Part shown: positions 26,548-34,656 of the stretch, piece after piece
Layout: the number at the start of each line of letters is the position of its first letter
How positions within the stretch are numbered: the stretch's first letter is position 1
Assembly (NCBI GenBank): GCA_035301485.1
Contig: DATGUF010000038.1
Coordinates: forward strand, 45,666-109,665
Length of the DNA stretch: 64,000 nt
Direction of reading: 5' to 3'
Origin: CALEAR01 sp035301485
GTDB taxonomy: Bacteria > Pseudomonadota > Gammaproteobacteria > Pseudomonadales > Alcanivoracaceae
Notes under the pieces: generated by a model
The model's database searches: none
Seen by the model: only the letters and a program-made list of their open reading frames with translations
Told to the model about the DNA's origin: nothing
Position numbers and translations under genes: made by a program

Positions 26548-26581
26548 GGGTTGGGCCTCCATGTTTCCCAGCTTTCAACCC
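26548..26581 (-). promoter_or_regulatory. rpsB leader stem (S2 autoregulation-type)
   Basis: In the rpsB 5' leader, GGGTTG (minus 26581-26576) pairs with CAACCC (26553-26548) around a region containing a purine-rich GGAGG. The E. coli rpsB leader, where S2 represses its own translation, has a similar GGGTTG...CAACCC stem just before the gene. The match is by eye. Confidence 0.55.
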
Positions 26582-26701
26582 TTAAGCTTTATCAGTAAAG
26601 CAAAGGCACCCAGAAAGCTGTGTCGAAACATGTGTGGATTTTCCATGTCCGTAACGAAACAGGTACACTATGCACACTGTTGTGTTCGGATTGGCGCGCG
26701 A

Positions 26702-26730
26702 TTTATACCACGAATGGCGCTGAATCACAA
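26702..26730 (-). promoter_or_regulatory. rpsB sigma-70 promoter
   Basis: On the minus strand TTGTGA (26730-26725), exactly 17 bases of spacer, then TATAAA (26707-26702) preceded by TGG and followed by the GC-rich discriminator TCGCGCGCC. This is the layout of growth-rate/stringently controlled ribosomal promoters. It predicts a leader of about 170 bases. The rest of the 293-base gap to map holds no gene. Confidence 0.75.
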
Positions 26731-26817
26731 TTATTTTTCACTTAACATCCGAGCAAACTCACTTCACTATGTTATTTTTCAATAGCATTTAACCCATATA
26801 GGCAACTTTTATTATTT

Positions 26818-27597
26818 ATGAGCATTATTATTAAATCCCCAGAAGACATCGAAGCCATGCGCGTGGCCGGCCAGCTCGCAGCTGAAGTACTAGAAATGAT
26901 CACCCCGCACGTGCAGCCAGGCATCACCACGGGTGAATTAGATCGCATTTGCCATGATCACATCGTGAACGTACAAAAAGCGATCCCTGCTAATGTGGGC
27001 TATCAAGGCTTCCCGAAGACTCTATGCACCTCTGTGAACCATGTTATTTGCCACGGTATTCCCAGCGACACCAAAGTGCTAAGAAACGGCGATATCTTAA
27101 ACATCGACGTCACTGTAATTAAGGATGGTTGGCACGGCGACACCAGCAAAATGTTTCATGTGGGCGAACCCACTATTTTACATACCCGCCTCGTGGATGT
27201 CACAAGAGAATGTATGATCCGTGGCATTCAGCAAGTACGCCCTGGCGCACGCCTCGGTGATATTGGCCACGCCATTCAGGAACATGCTGAAAGAAACCGT
27301 TTTAGCGTGGTGCGCGAATACTGCGGCCATGGCATTGGCCAGGTGTACCACGAAGATCCACAAGTACTACACTACGGCACACCCGGCACGGGCCTCGAAC
27401 TGCAGGAAGGCATGGTATTTACTATTGAACCCATGATTAATGCTGGCAGAGCACGTACCCGTCTGCTAAAAGATGGTTGGACCGTGGTGACTGCAGACCG
27501 CCGTCCCTCTGCTCAGTGGGAGCACACCATCGCAGTTACCAAAGACGGTTATGACATTTTAACCCTGCGCTCAGAAGAAACTGACTTACAGCCCTAA
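26818..27597 (+). CDS. map: methionine aminopeptidase, type I
   Basis: Map removes the initiator Met from new proteins. The 259-residue pita-bread enzyme has all metal ligands in place: Asp in NIDVTV, Asp in HGDTS, His in GHGIG, Glu in TIEPM and Glu in WEHT. The substrate-contact His lies in CHGIP. It diverges from rpsB, the standard gammaproteobacterial arrangement, and glnD starts 14 bases after its stop, so the two are likely co-transcribed. Confidence 0.97.
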   Translation: MSIIIKSPEDIEAMRVAGQLAAEVLEMITPHVQPGITTGELDRICHDHIVNVQKAIPANVGYQGFPKTLCTSVNHVICHGIPSDTKVLRNGDILNIDVTVIKDGWHGDTSKMFHVGEPTILHTRLVDVTRECMIRGIQQVRPGARLGDIGHAIQEHAERNRFSVVREYCGHGIGQVYHEDPQVLHYGTPGTGLELQEGMVFTIEPMINAGRARTRLLKDGWTVVTADRRPSAQWEHTIAVTKDGYDILTLRSEETDLQP

Positions 27598-27611
27598 CCT
27601 GTGAGGCCCCT

Positions 27612-30152
27612 ATGCCTGGCTTGAACACGACGTACGCTATTCATGCGCTGCAGCAGTGCACTTCAAGCCAGGCCATAGCACAGTGGTGGCAACAACAGCA
27701 CCAAGCGCTACTACAATCAGATGCTTCCCCCGCCACTTTATTGGTAAGGCACTGCCAGCTGCTCGACGCTCTTCTCTCTTTTTCACTGCAACCTTACCTA
27801 GAGCAAGCAACACTAATCGCCTTAGGCCATTATGGCCGACAGCAACTTTTACCCTATGCGCCCGCTTCTATTCTCTTGCTTGGCCACTTTACAGAGCAGC
27901 AGCAACAAACACTGCAACAACAATTGCATGCTCTTGAGCCGCGTCTTCAGTGTCGCATTTTCAGCCTAAGCGAATGGCAGCAACTCACTCAACAAGACGT
28001 TGATTTATACACAGAAATGCTTGCTGCACGCTTTGTGGCTGGCAGCCGCCAACACTGGGCTCAGGTGCAAGAAAAACTCCCCCACTGGCCCACAAAAAAA
28101 CTGTTTACTGCCCTGGAAAAAAACTACTTCACCGAGCAACTATTTAGCACAGCACCCAACCTCAGAACCATGACCGGTGGATTGCGGCATATTGCAGCAC
28201 TGCAATGGTTATCAAAAAACGCTGCCGCTAACGCCTTGCCTATTCAGCCAGTGGCCCCCGAACAGCAGCAACAATTGACGGCCCATCGTGCTTTCCTACT
28301 GCAAACAAGTTGGTGGCTACAGTGCCACACCGGCAGCAATGCGCTCGCCCTTACCCCTAGCACGCTGCGCCAAGTGGCTAAAACGCACAACAAGCATTGT
28401 GCGCCCACAGCTTTAACTGCACCCATGTTGCTGCAAAAACTGTATACGCAATCTTTATTCACTGCCCAAGTGTGCCGCATTCAACTGCAGCGCTACCGCG
28501 AAATACTGCTCACCGAAAACACGCCCGCACCCATCCGGCTTGTTAATCGACGTTTTTTGCTGCGCCACAAATACCTCGATGTCACTAGCCCAGAAGTGAT
28601 TGAACGCTGGCCATTTTCCATGGTGGAAATGTTTGTAATTCAGGGCGAAGAACCCAATGTAGAACGCCTCGGCAGCGGCATTTTAGAGCAATGCGTGGCG
28701 CACAAAGCCAAGCTTTCCGCCCCCGCACCAGCGCAACAATATTGGTTCTTGCGTTTATTGGCACGCAGCCACGATTTATTTAGCCAACTTCTGCTCATGC
28801 ACCAACTCGGCTTATTGGAGCAACTCATTCCAGCCATGGCCACTGTAAAAGGCGCCAGCATTAATGAACCAGAGCAGCGCTACCCTCGCGACCTACACGG
28901 CCTAGTCACCGTGCGCGAGCTACAGCGCTTGCGTCAGCAAGAAACGCGTCTCTCCATGACGTTGGCTTATAGTGTCAGCTATCACTTGCCCAAGCCCGAG
29001 CTGCTCTATATCGCAGGGTTGTTTCACAAGCTTATGCCACTATCGTCACGCTCAATAGCCGCAGCACAACAATTTTGCGAACGCCATGAATTACAGGAAT
29101 GGGAAACCGCCCTCATTCTTTGGCTCGTGGAGCATTACTCCCTCATGCTCACTGTGGCAGAGCAGCAAGACACCGCAGACCCTAGCACCGTTTATGCTTT
29201 CGCCCGTGCCGTGGGCAACCTCTTGCGTTTAGACTATTTATATTTACTCACCATAGCAGCCATTCGCGCCACCAACCCTTCTCTTTGGAACGGATGGCGT
29301 GGGCAACGCCTCGAGGCGCTCTACCACTCTTGCAAGCGCGCCTTACGACGCGGCGTACACAACCCCATGGCAAAAGCAGATTGGGCCACAGAAACACGTG
29401 CTCAAGCCACGCAACTCATATTAGACCAACCCATTTCCACGCTCGCAGCACAACGCCTCTGGACACAAATTGGCGATGAGTATTTTTTACGCGAAAAGCC
29501 CACAGATATTATTTGGCATACCAAAGCGATTTTACAGCATGGTTCATCTATCGAGCCGCTAGTGCTCATTCGCGAACAACTTAACAACGGGCAACAAAAA
29601 GGCACTCAACTTTTTGTTTACACCCGCGACATGCTCAACCTTTTTGCTGTTACCGTGAATGTGCTTGAACGCTTAGGGTTCACGGTGATAGATGCCAACA
29701 TTATTACCTCTGCTCATGGTTTCAGCCTCGACACTTATGTGCTGCTTAAACAGAACGGCCAAGCCCTTAGCAGCACTGAGCAGCAGCTTATTCAACAGCG
29801 TTTGAGCGCAGCGCTTAGCCAACCAGAACATTTTTCACAGTACTTAGAACCTAGCCCTCTGCTAGAGCAGCACATCATCACCGTGCCCACACAAGTACAA
29901 TTAGCCAATAGTGCCGATGGCTTTTATACCGTCGTCGCCATACAAACCCAAGACCAACCAGGCGTGCTGGCTAACATCGCGCGCATCTTTGCGCAGTTCA
30001 AATTCAGCATTCACCATGCTCGTATCAGCACCTATGGCGACCGCGTAGAAGACACTTTTCATATTAGTGATGCAGATGGCTTACCCCTCAGCGAAGCAAG
30101 CCAGTGTTTTGCATTGCAAAGCGCATTGCTCAGCGCGTTTAGCCAAAGTTGA
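27612..30152 (+). CDS. glnD: GlnD family protein with both catalytic sites lost
   Basis: GlnD normally uridylylates and deuridylylates PII according to glutamine level. This 846-residue protein keeps length, domain order and synteny with map, but the key residues are missing. In the nucleotidyltransferase motif (residues 72-90) GHYGRQQLLP is kept while the expected SDIDL reads APASI, so the DxD is gone. In the HD domain the expected DEHT reads RELQ (435-438), FHD reads FHK (471-473), the following GGDH stretch is absent, and ADIRATNP reads AAIRATNP (Ala550). Structural landmarks such as IRATNPSLWNGWR and ALRRG remain. Both ACT domains (about 663-735 and 771-845, QPGVLANIARIFA, GDRVEDTF) are well kept. 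There is no frameshift. I infer a glutamine- or PII-binding pseudoenzyme; family membership is sure, activity is doubtful. Confidence 0.9.
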   Translation: MPGLNTTYAIHALQQCTSSQAIAQWWQQQHQALLQSDASPATLLVRHCQLLDALLSFSLQPYLEQATLIALGHYGRQQLLPYAPASILLLGHFTEQQQQTLQQQLHALEPRLQCRIFSLSEWQQLTQQDVDLYTEMLAARFVAGSRQHWAQVQEKLPHWPTKKLFTALEKNYFTEQLFSTAPNLRTMTGGLRHIAALQWLSKNAAANALPIQPVAPEQQQQLTAHRAFLLQTSWWLQCHTGSNALALTPSTLRQVAKTHNKHCAPTALTAPMLLQKLYTQSLFTAQVCRIQLQRYREILLTENTPAPIRLVNRRFLLRHKYLDVTSPEVIERWPFSMVEMFVIQGEEPNVERLGSGILEQCVAHKAKLSAPAPAQQYWFLRLLARSHDLFSQLLLMHQLGLLEQLIPAMATVKGASINEPEQRYPRDLHGLVTVRELQRLRQQETRLSMTLAYSVSYHLPKPELLYIAGLFHKLMPLSSRSIAAAQQFCERHELQEWETALILWLVEHYSLMLTVAEQQDTADPSTVYAFARAVGNLLRLDYLYLLTIAAIRATNPSLWNGWRGQRLEALYHSCKRALRRGVHNPMAKADWATETRAQATQLILDQPISTLAAQRLWTQIGDEYFLREKPTDIIWHTKAILQHGSSIEPLVLIREQLNNGQQKGTQLFVYTRDMLNLFAVTVNVLERLGFTVIDANIITSAHGFSLDTYVLLKQNGQALSSTEQQLIQQRLSAALSQPEHFSQYLEPSPLLEQHIITVPTQVQLANSADGFYTVVAIQTQDQPGVLANIARIFAQFKFSIHHARISTYGDRVEDTFHISDADGLPLSEASQCFALQSALLSAFSQS

Positions 30153-30207
30153 CGATTTCACCTAGGCTTGTACGCTATGTTCACCTTTCATTACTGTGAG
30201 AATTATC

Positions 30208-30570
30208 ATGTGTGCAATGACTGTTTTCGGCATCAGCAACTGTGACCAAGTACGCAAAGCACGTACTTGGCTGGAAGAGCAAGGCGTTGATTTTGTTTTT
30301 CATGACTTTAGGAAAGACGGCCTCAGCGTGGAACAGGTACGCCAATGGGCCGCCGCCATTGGTTGGGAAAACGTTGTTAACAAACGTAGCAAGGTATGGC
30401 GTGAAATGAGCTCCGAAGAACGTGAGCACATGAACGAAGAAAAAGCCATCGCAGCAGCTGTGGCGCAACCTACTTTTATTAAGCGTCCTTTCCTAGTGGC
30501 AGGCAATCACTTTATACCGGGCTTTGATGCAGCGCGTTGGCAGGCAGCAATCGATAACCTAAGCACATAA
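30208..30570 (+). CDS. ArsC/Spx-family protein, YffB type
   Basis: A 120-residue thioredoxin-fold protein of the ArsC/Spx superfamily, YffB branch, role not established. It has TVFGISNCDQVRKARTWLE with a single active-site Cys, FHDFRKDGL, NKRSKVWRE and PTFIKRPFLV. GTG 30196, ATG 30208 and ATG 30217 are possible starts; 30208 has the best, though weak, GTGAGA upstream. In pseudomonads a yffB gene also follows glnD, near dapC and dapD, but neither dap gene is here. Confidence 0.85.
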   Translation: MCAMTVFGISNCDQVRKARTWLEEQGVDFVFHDFRKDGLSVEQVRQWAAAIGWENVVNKRSKVWREMSSEEREHMNEEKAIAAAVAQPTFIKRPFLVAGNHFIPGFDAARWQAAIDNLST

Positions 30571-30637
30571 CACTAGCAGCGTTGGCGGCTATGGCTAAAG
30601 CATATGCCGCCCTGCATCCACCGAAGAGAGTATAACA

Positions 30638-32212
30638 ATGAGCCACACAGACAACATCAATCCCGCCACCGGCGAACTTTACAAACAAATCCCAAACACA
30701 TCGTTTGATGCTTTCCCAGCCATGATGGAAAAAGCACGCGCAGCGCAAAAACAATGGGCAGCGCTGAGTTTTAAGGAACGCGGCAAGCACCTTGAAAAAA
30801 TGGAGGCCTACTTAACTGCCCATGCAGAAGAAATAGCCCTCCTCATTTCGCAAAGCAACGGCAAAACGCAAACAGATGCTTTATCCACCGAGGTGCTTCC
30901 CTGTGTGTTAGCTAGCCAGTGGTACCGCAAAAAAGCCCCTAAATACTTAGCACCCAAAAACCGTGGCGGTGGCTCATTCTTGTTTGGAAATAAGCGCTCG
31001 CGCATGTATCACTTACCGCTCGGCGTCATTGGCATTATCAGCCCCTGGAACTATCCGCTTTCTATTCCTTTAGGTGAAATTTTCATGGCTCTCATGGCAG
31101 GTAATGCTATTTTCTTAAAAGTAGCTGCTGCCACCCCTGCTGTGGGCGAGGCCATCGAACTCATCATGGCGGCAGGCGAACTACCGGAAGGCCTATTTCA
31201 CCACATTGTGGGCAGCGGCAGCAAAACAGCCGATGCTTTTTTTGAACACGGCATAGATAAACTGTTTTTCACAGGTTCAGTGGGCGTAGGCAAACAGCTC
31301 ATGGCTCAAGCCGCTCCCACCCTCACGCCAGTAGTACTGGAATTAGGTGGCAACGACGCCATGATTGTACTTGAAGACGCAGACCTTGAACGGGCCGCCA
31401 ACGGAGCAGCTTGGGCTGGTTATCAAAACGCAGGCCAATCTTGCGGAGGCGTCGAGCGTATTTATGTGGTGCAAAGTGTTTACGACGAATTTGTTAACTT
31501 GCTCGCCGAAAAAACCCGCGCACTGACACACGGCCCAGGGCATCGCAACCTAGATGTTAGCATTGGCAGCCTAACCACCGCCGGCCAGCTGCGTACTGTG
31601 GAACAGCAAATGGAAGACGCACTCAGCCAAGGAGCGCAAATAGTGGCCCAATCCACCGCAAAAGGTGAAATAGAAAACGGATTCTTCCACCCAGCCACTT
31701 TGCTCACCAACGTTACCGAGGACATGCTGGTCATTAAAGAAGAGACTTTCGGCCCGTTACTTGGCGTTATTCCTGTAGCTTCGGCCGAGGAGGCTATTGC
31801 AAAAGCCAACCACTCAGAACTTGCGCTCACCTCTTCCATCTGGACAAAAAGCAACCGCCGCGGGCGTCAGCTTGCTGAGCAATTAGAGACAGGGGTGACC
31901 ACTATTAACGATCATCTTTACACACATGGCTTATCGGAAACCCCGTGGGGTGGTTGGAAAGAATCGGGCATTGGCCGTAGCCACGGCCCTGAGGGGTTGC
32001 TAGAAATGGTTAACACGAAAGTGATTAACTGGGATATGCTACCGAGTAAATGCAACCTATGGTGGTACCCGCATACTGCGGCAACGCATGCGGCTTTGCT
32101 TCACGCCTTACGCTTTGCTGCGGGCGCAAACCTATTAACGCGCTTGCAAAGCAGTTTAAAACTGTTGCCTTACATGCTGAAAAAAATGTTCGCGCAAAAC
32201 CTAGACAAGTAA
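30638..32212 (+). CDS. NAD(P)-dependent aldehyde dehydrogenase
   Basis: Oxidises an aldehyde to the acid with NAD(P); the substrate cannot be read from the sequence. The 524-residue ALDH-superfamily protein has the cofactor segment SPWNYPLSIP, the FFTGSVGVGK loop, the general base Glu in LELGGND (about residue 235), the catalytic Cys in AGQSCGGVER (about 270) and KEETFGPLL. After the usual ALDH end, about 50 extra residues contain a hydrophobic/amphipathic stretch ending KLLPYMLKKMFAQ, which may tether it to the membrane. A convergent terminator follows. Confidence 0.9.
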   Translation: MSHTDNINPATGELYKQIPNTSFDAFPAMMEKARAAQKQWAALSFKERGKHLEKMEAYLTAHAEEIALLISQSNGKTQTDALSTEVLPCVLASQWYRKKAPKYLAPKNRGGGSFLFGNKRSRMYHLPLGVIGIISPWNYPLSIPLGEIFMALMAGNAIFLKVAAATPAVGEAIELIMAAGELPEGLFHHIVGSGSKTADAFFEHGIDKLFFTGSVGVGKQLMAQAAPTLTPVVLELGGNDAMIVLEDADLERAANGAAWAGYQNAGQSCGGVERIYVVQSVYDEFVNLLAEKTRALTHGPGHRNLDVSIGSLTTAGQLRTVEQQMEDALSQGAQIVAQSTAKGEIENGFFHPATLLTNVTEDMLVIKEETFGPLLGVIPVASAEEAIAKANHSELALTSSIWTKSNRRGRQLAEQLETGVTTINDHLYTHGLSETPWGGWKESGIGRSHGPEGLLEMVNTKVINWDMLPSKCNLWWYPHTAATHAALLHALRFAAGANLLTRLQSSLKLLPYMLKKMFAQNLDK

Positions 32213-32217
32213 TAACG

Positions 32218-32245
32218 AAGAAGGCCTTCACATGAAGGCCTTCTT
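32218..32245. terminator. bidirectional terminator between aldehyde dehydrogenase and cvfB
   Basis: AAGAAGGCCTTCA and TGAAGGCCTTCTT are perfect 13-base arms around CA. It lies between the convergent genes ending at 32212 and 32249, with T-rich flanks on both strands. The inner AAGGCCTT is itself palindromic. Confidence 0.75.
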
Positions 32246-32248
32246 ACT

Positions 32249-33097
32249 TTATGGGCGTAAACCCTTTTCTGTTAATCGTATTTCATGATCGCCTGGCACC
32301 AGCAACCCCTGTTTATATAAACGGCCGCACGCCTGTTTAAAAGCGCGCTTGCTCATGCCTGTAATACGTTTAATGGCTACAGGTGGGCTCTTATCCCCCA
32401 ACGCCATGTGCCCTGCGTGAGAACGCATCAACGCCAATATTTTTTCGCTATCATGGTCTAACCGCGTTACTCCTACAGGCTCTAAGGAAAGGTCCACGCG
32501 CTTATCTTCCCGCACGCGGCGCACATAACCACTCACTTTTTCACCCACTGCTAAGGGGCGCAACACATCTGCATGGTAAAGCAAGCCCCAGCAGCTATTG
32601 TTGACCACAGCCTTCACTCCTAAATCAGTGGTGTCTGCTATCACTAATTCCACTTGCTGTTCCGCGCGCAAGTTTTCAGCCTCATCGGCAATAAAATCAG
32701 AGAGCTTCATGGAAGCCGCCACACGCCCTTGCTCATCACGAAACACCATAACGAGCACTTCATCGCCCGCGTTGATATGCGCAGTGGTTTCGTTAAAAGG
32801 CAGCAATAAATCTTTTGGCAGGCCCCAATCTAGGAAAAATCCTGCGGAGGTTTTGGCTAATACACGTAACATCGCCACTTTACCTACTTCAGCGAGCGGT
32901 ATTTCATCGGTAGCCACAAGCGCTTCCTTGTGGTCGCGATAAACAAACAAGTTTAATACTTCGCCCACCGATGGTTGCTCTGTCAACGCGGGGCTAATAA
33001 GCAGCTCTCCATCGTTACCGCCGTCCACATACGCTTTATTGTTTTCTACACGCACTACAGTTAAAGGGTTCCACTGCCCTACGGCCACCCATGTCAT
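32249..33097 (-). CDS. cvfB: S1 RNA-binding domain protein, CvfB/YitL family
   Basis: CvfB-like proteins are RNA-binding proteins with several S1-type OB folds and a C-terminal winged helix; a virulence-regulator role is known in Staphylococcus but not in gammaproteobacteria. This 282-residue protein has S1-like segments (GFFLDWGLPKDLLLPFNE; VGEKVSGYVRRVREDKRVDLSL) and the C-terminal ITGMSKRAFKQACGRLYKQGLL helix-turn-helix. It follows the DUF2058 gene by 4 bases, so the two are likely co-transcribed. Confidence 0.88.
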   Translation of the reverse strand: MTWVAVGQWNPLTVVRVENNKAYVDGGNDGELLISPALTEQPSVGEVLNLFVYRDHKEALVATDEIPLAEVGKVAMLRVLAKTSAGFFLDWGLPKDLLLPFNETTAHINAGDEVLVMVFRDEQGRVAASMKLSDFIADEAENLRAEQQVELVIADTTDLGVKAVVNNSCWGLLYHADVLRPLAVGEKVSGYVRRVREDKRVDLSLEPVGVTRLDHDSEKILALMRSHAGHMALGDKSPPVAIKRITGMSKRAFKQACGRLYKQGLLVPGDHEIRLTEKGLRP

Positions 33098-33101
33098 GTC
33101 A

Positions 33102-33629
33102 TCACCACATTAAATCATCAGGAATTGGAAAATCAGCATAAGGATCATCTTCTGCCGGCGTCTGTTCAGTCTCTTTATGCCACGACACAATTACTGTTTC
33201 ATCTCGTTCCGCCAATCTTTCTAGCGCTTCTCGTGGAAGCACTTCGTAGCGGTCGGCCCAAAAAACAATGCCCATTTGGCCCGAAGATAAGGGGCGGATC
33301 ATATTCTCTAGCACATATATCTTCGCTATCTGTTTACCATGCACAAACTGGTAGCTTTGCTCACCGCCTTGGCGTGCCACCTGATGCGTTTCAATGAGCT
33401 GCTGTATTTCAGCACGCAAAGCGCGTTCACGTTGCTCTGCTTCGCGCTGCTCATTGAGCAAACGGGAGCGTTCAGCTTGTTCAGCTTGGCGCTGACGCGC
33501 CACCTCAGCCGTGCTTAGTTCCTTACCTTTTTTTGCTCGATGGCGTGCTTGGCGTTTTTCATGCTCTGCCCTGCGCGCCTGCTTGCTAGATGCTAGCCCT
33601 GCTTTGAGAAGTTGGTTCTTTAATGACAT
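33102..33629 (-). CDS. DUF2058 (YaiL family) protein
   Basis: A 175-residue protein of the YaiL/DUF2058 family, described as nucleoprotein- or polynucleotide-associated but without a proven function. It opens MSLKNQLLKAGLASSKQ, then a strongly basic, Arg/Lys/Glu/Gln-rich helical region (about 18-85), followed by the conserved YQFVHGKQIAKIYV core and an acidic Asp/Pro-rich tail (PYADFPIPDDLMW). The charge pattern suggests a coiled, RNA- or ribosome-contacting arm; that is inference. Confidence 0.88.
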   Translation of the reverse strand: MSLKNQLLKAGLASSKQARRAEHEKRQARHRAKKGKELSTAEVARQRQAEQAERSRLLNEQREAEQRERALRAEIQQLIETHQVARQGGEQSYQFVHGKQIAKIYVLENMIRPLSSGQMGIVFWADRYEVLPREALERLAERDETVIVSWHKETEQTPAEDDPYADFPIPDDLMW

Positions 33630-33649
33630 AACACTGTTTTGTTTAAGTA

Positions 33650-33683
33650 AAATTAAAAGCGGCCATGCATTTGCACGGCCGCT
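33650..33683 (-). terminator. intrinsic terminator after the barrel gene
   Basis: On the minus strand AGCGGCCGTGCA-AA-TGCATGGCCGCT (12-bp stem, one G-U pair) is followed by TTTTAATTTT, 23 bases after the stop at 33706. Confidence 0.85.
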
Positions 33684-33705
33684 ATTAGTAACGCATAAGC
33701 GTTCG

Positions 33706-34467
33706 TTAGAAGCTTACATTAACACCTAAGTAAGGGCCTTTAAACTCAAGATCGGCATCCACATCGCTAACATCATCAAGCTTTAGCTTCAATTGTGTGT
33801 AGCCCACTTCCACACCAACTAAGAAAGGCGACTGCCAACCAGCTTTGAAGGTGGTGTCATAAAAACGGTTACCACTATAGCTAATGCCGTTTATTTCACC
33901 GCCCACATAAAAGCCAGAGAAAGGTAGATCACCCGATAAGCCCACGTGAATCAAAGGCGCATACTCATCGGCAGACTCTTTACCCTGAATGCTATCCCCT
34001 GATACAGCATCCTTACCTTCTATTTTTAATTCAGCATCAAGATGGCGAACGGTTAACCCAAGATCCACCTTTACTACGGTTTTCCATGGGGTCCAGTACA
34101 AAGTGAGGTCGGTCATATCAAGGTCATAAGAGCCTTTTACATCACTGCTCGCAGTAAAAGTTTGGCCGTCAAACGTCACATTTTTAGTTAGTGTACCTGT
34201 ACTTGAATCACTGATCCCCATATGGCGCAAACGTACATTTGGTACAAGCGGTACAAAATGCTCAAAGCCAGCGTAGATAACAGCGCTAGTATCACTACCA
34301 AAACCGAAATCCTTTCTCATGTCAACGGAGTTTTCTTTATGATGAGAGAAGGTTCCCGAGGGTTTTTGATCCCATATATTTACCCCTCCATACACATCAA
34401 ACCCCGGCGCCGCAAAAGCTGTAGACGCAGCCCCAACCAACGCCCCAACTACCAGCAAACGTTTCAT
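33706..34467 (-). CDS. outer membrane beta-barrel protein (TIGR04219-like)
   Basis: A 253-residue secreted protein with a signal peptide (MKRLLVVGALVGAASTAFA, then APGF). The mature part alternates hydrophobic and polar residues (FDVYGGVNIWDQ, VKVDLGLTVRHLDAEL, GFYVGGEINGISYSG, FLVGVEVGYTQLKLKL) and ends in Phe (YLGVNVSF), as outer-membrane barrels do. I would place it in the TIGR04219 family, whose function is unknown. It stands alone, flanked by terminators, and diverges from plsB across a 189-base gap in which I see no further gene. Confidence 0.8.
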   Translation of the reverse strand: MKRLLVVGALVGAASTAFAAPGFDVYGGVNIWDQKPSGTFSHHKENSVDMRKDFGFGSDTSAVIYAGFEHFVPLVPNVRLRHMGISDSSTGTLTKNVTFDGQTFTASSDVKGSYDLDMTDLTLYWTPWKTVVKVDLGLTVRHLDAELKIEGKDAVSGDSIQGKESADEYAPLIHVGLSGDLPFSGFYVGGEINGISYSGNRFYDTTFKAGWQSPFLVGVEVGYTQLKLKLDDVSDVDADLEFKGPYLGVNVSF

Positions 34468-34656
34468 ATTACATCCCCCGTAAAACTATTTTTATAATTC
34501 AAGCAGTATCGCATTGTCTTACAGGCCTGCCAACCTATACTCTACAATTTTTGTTTGTGTATGATGTAGCGCTTGTTAACATTAGCCTTCGTAAGGTGGC
34601 TTTACTTATATACTATGTGCCTTACATTTCATCAATAATTTAAATAGATAAGCATT

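Noticed and set aside
27612..30152. Idea that the altered GlnD motifs come from a frameshift or assembly error
   Set aside because: The frame is open throughout, and conserved residues flank each altered motif in the same frame; a local double frameshift cannot explain changes at several distant sites.
30181..30468. 95-codon minus-strand open frame opposite the YffB-like gene
   Set aside because: The plus-strand frame carries the clear ArsC/YffB motifs; the antisense frame has none.
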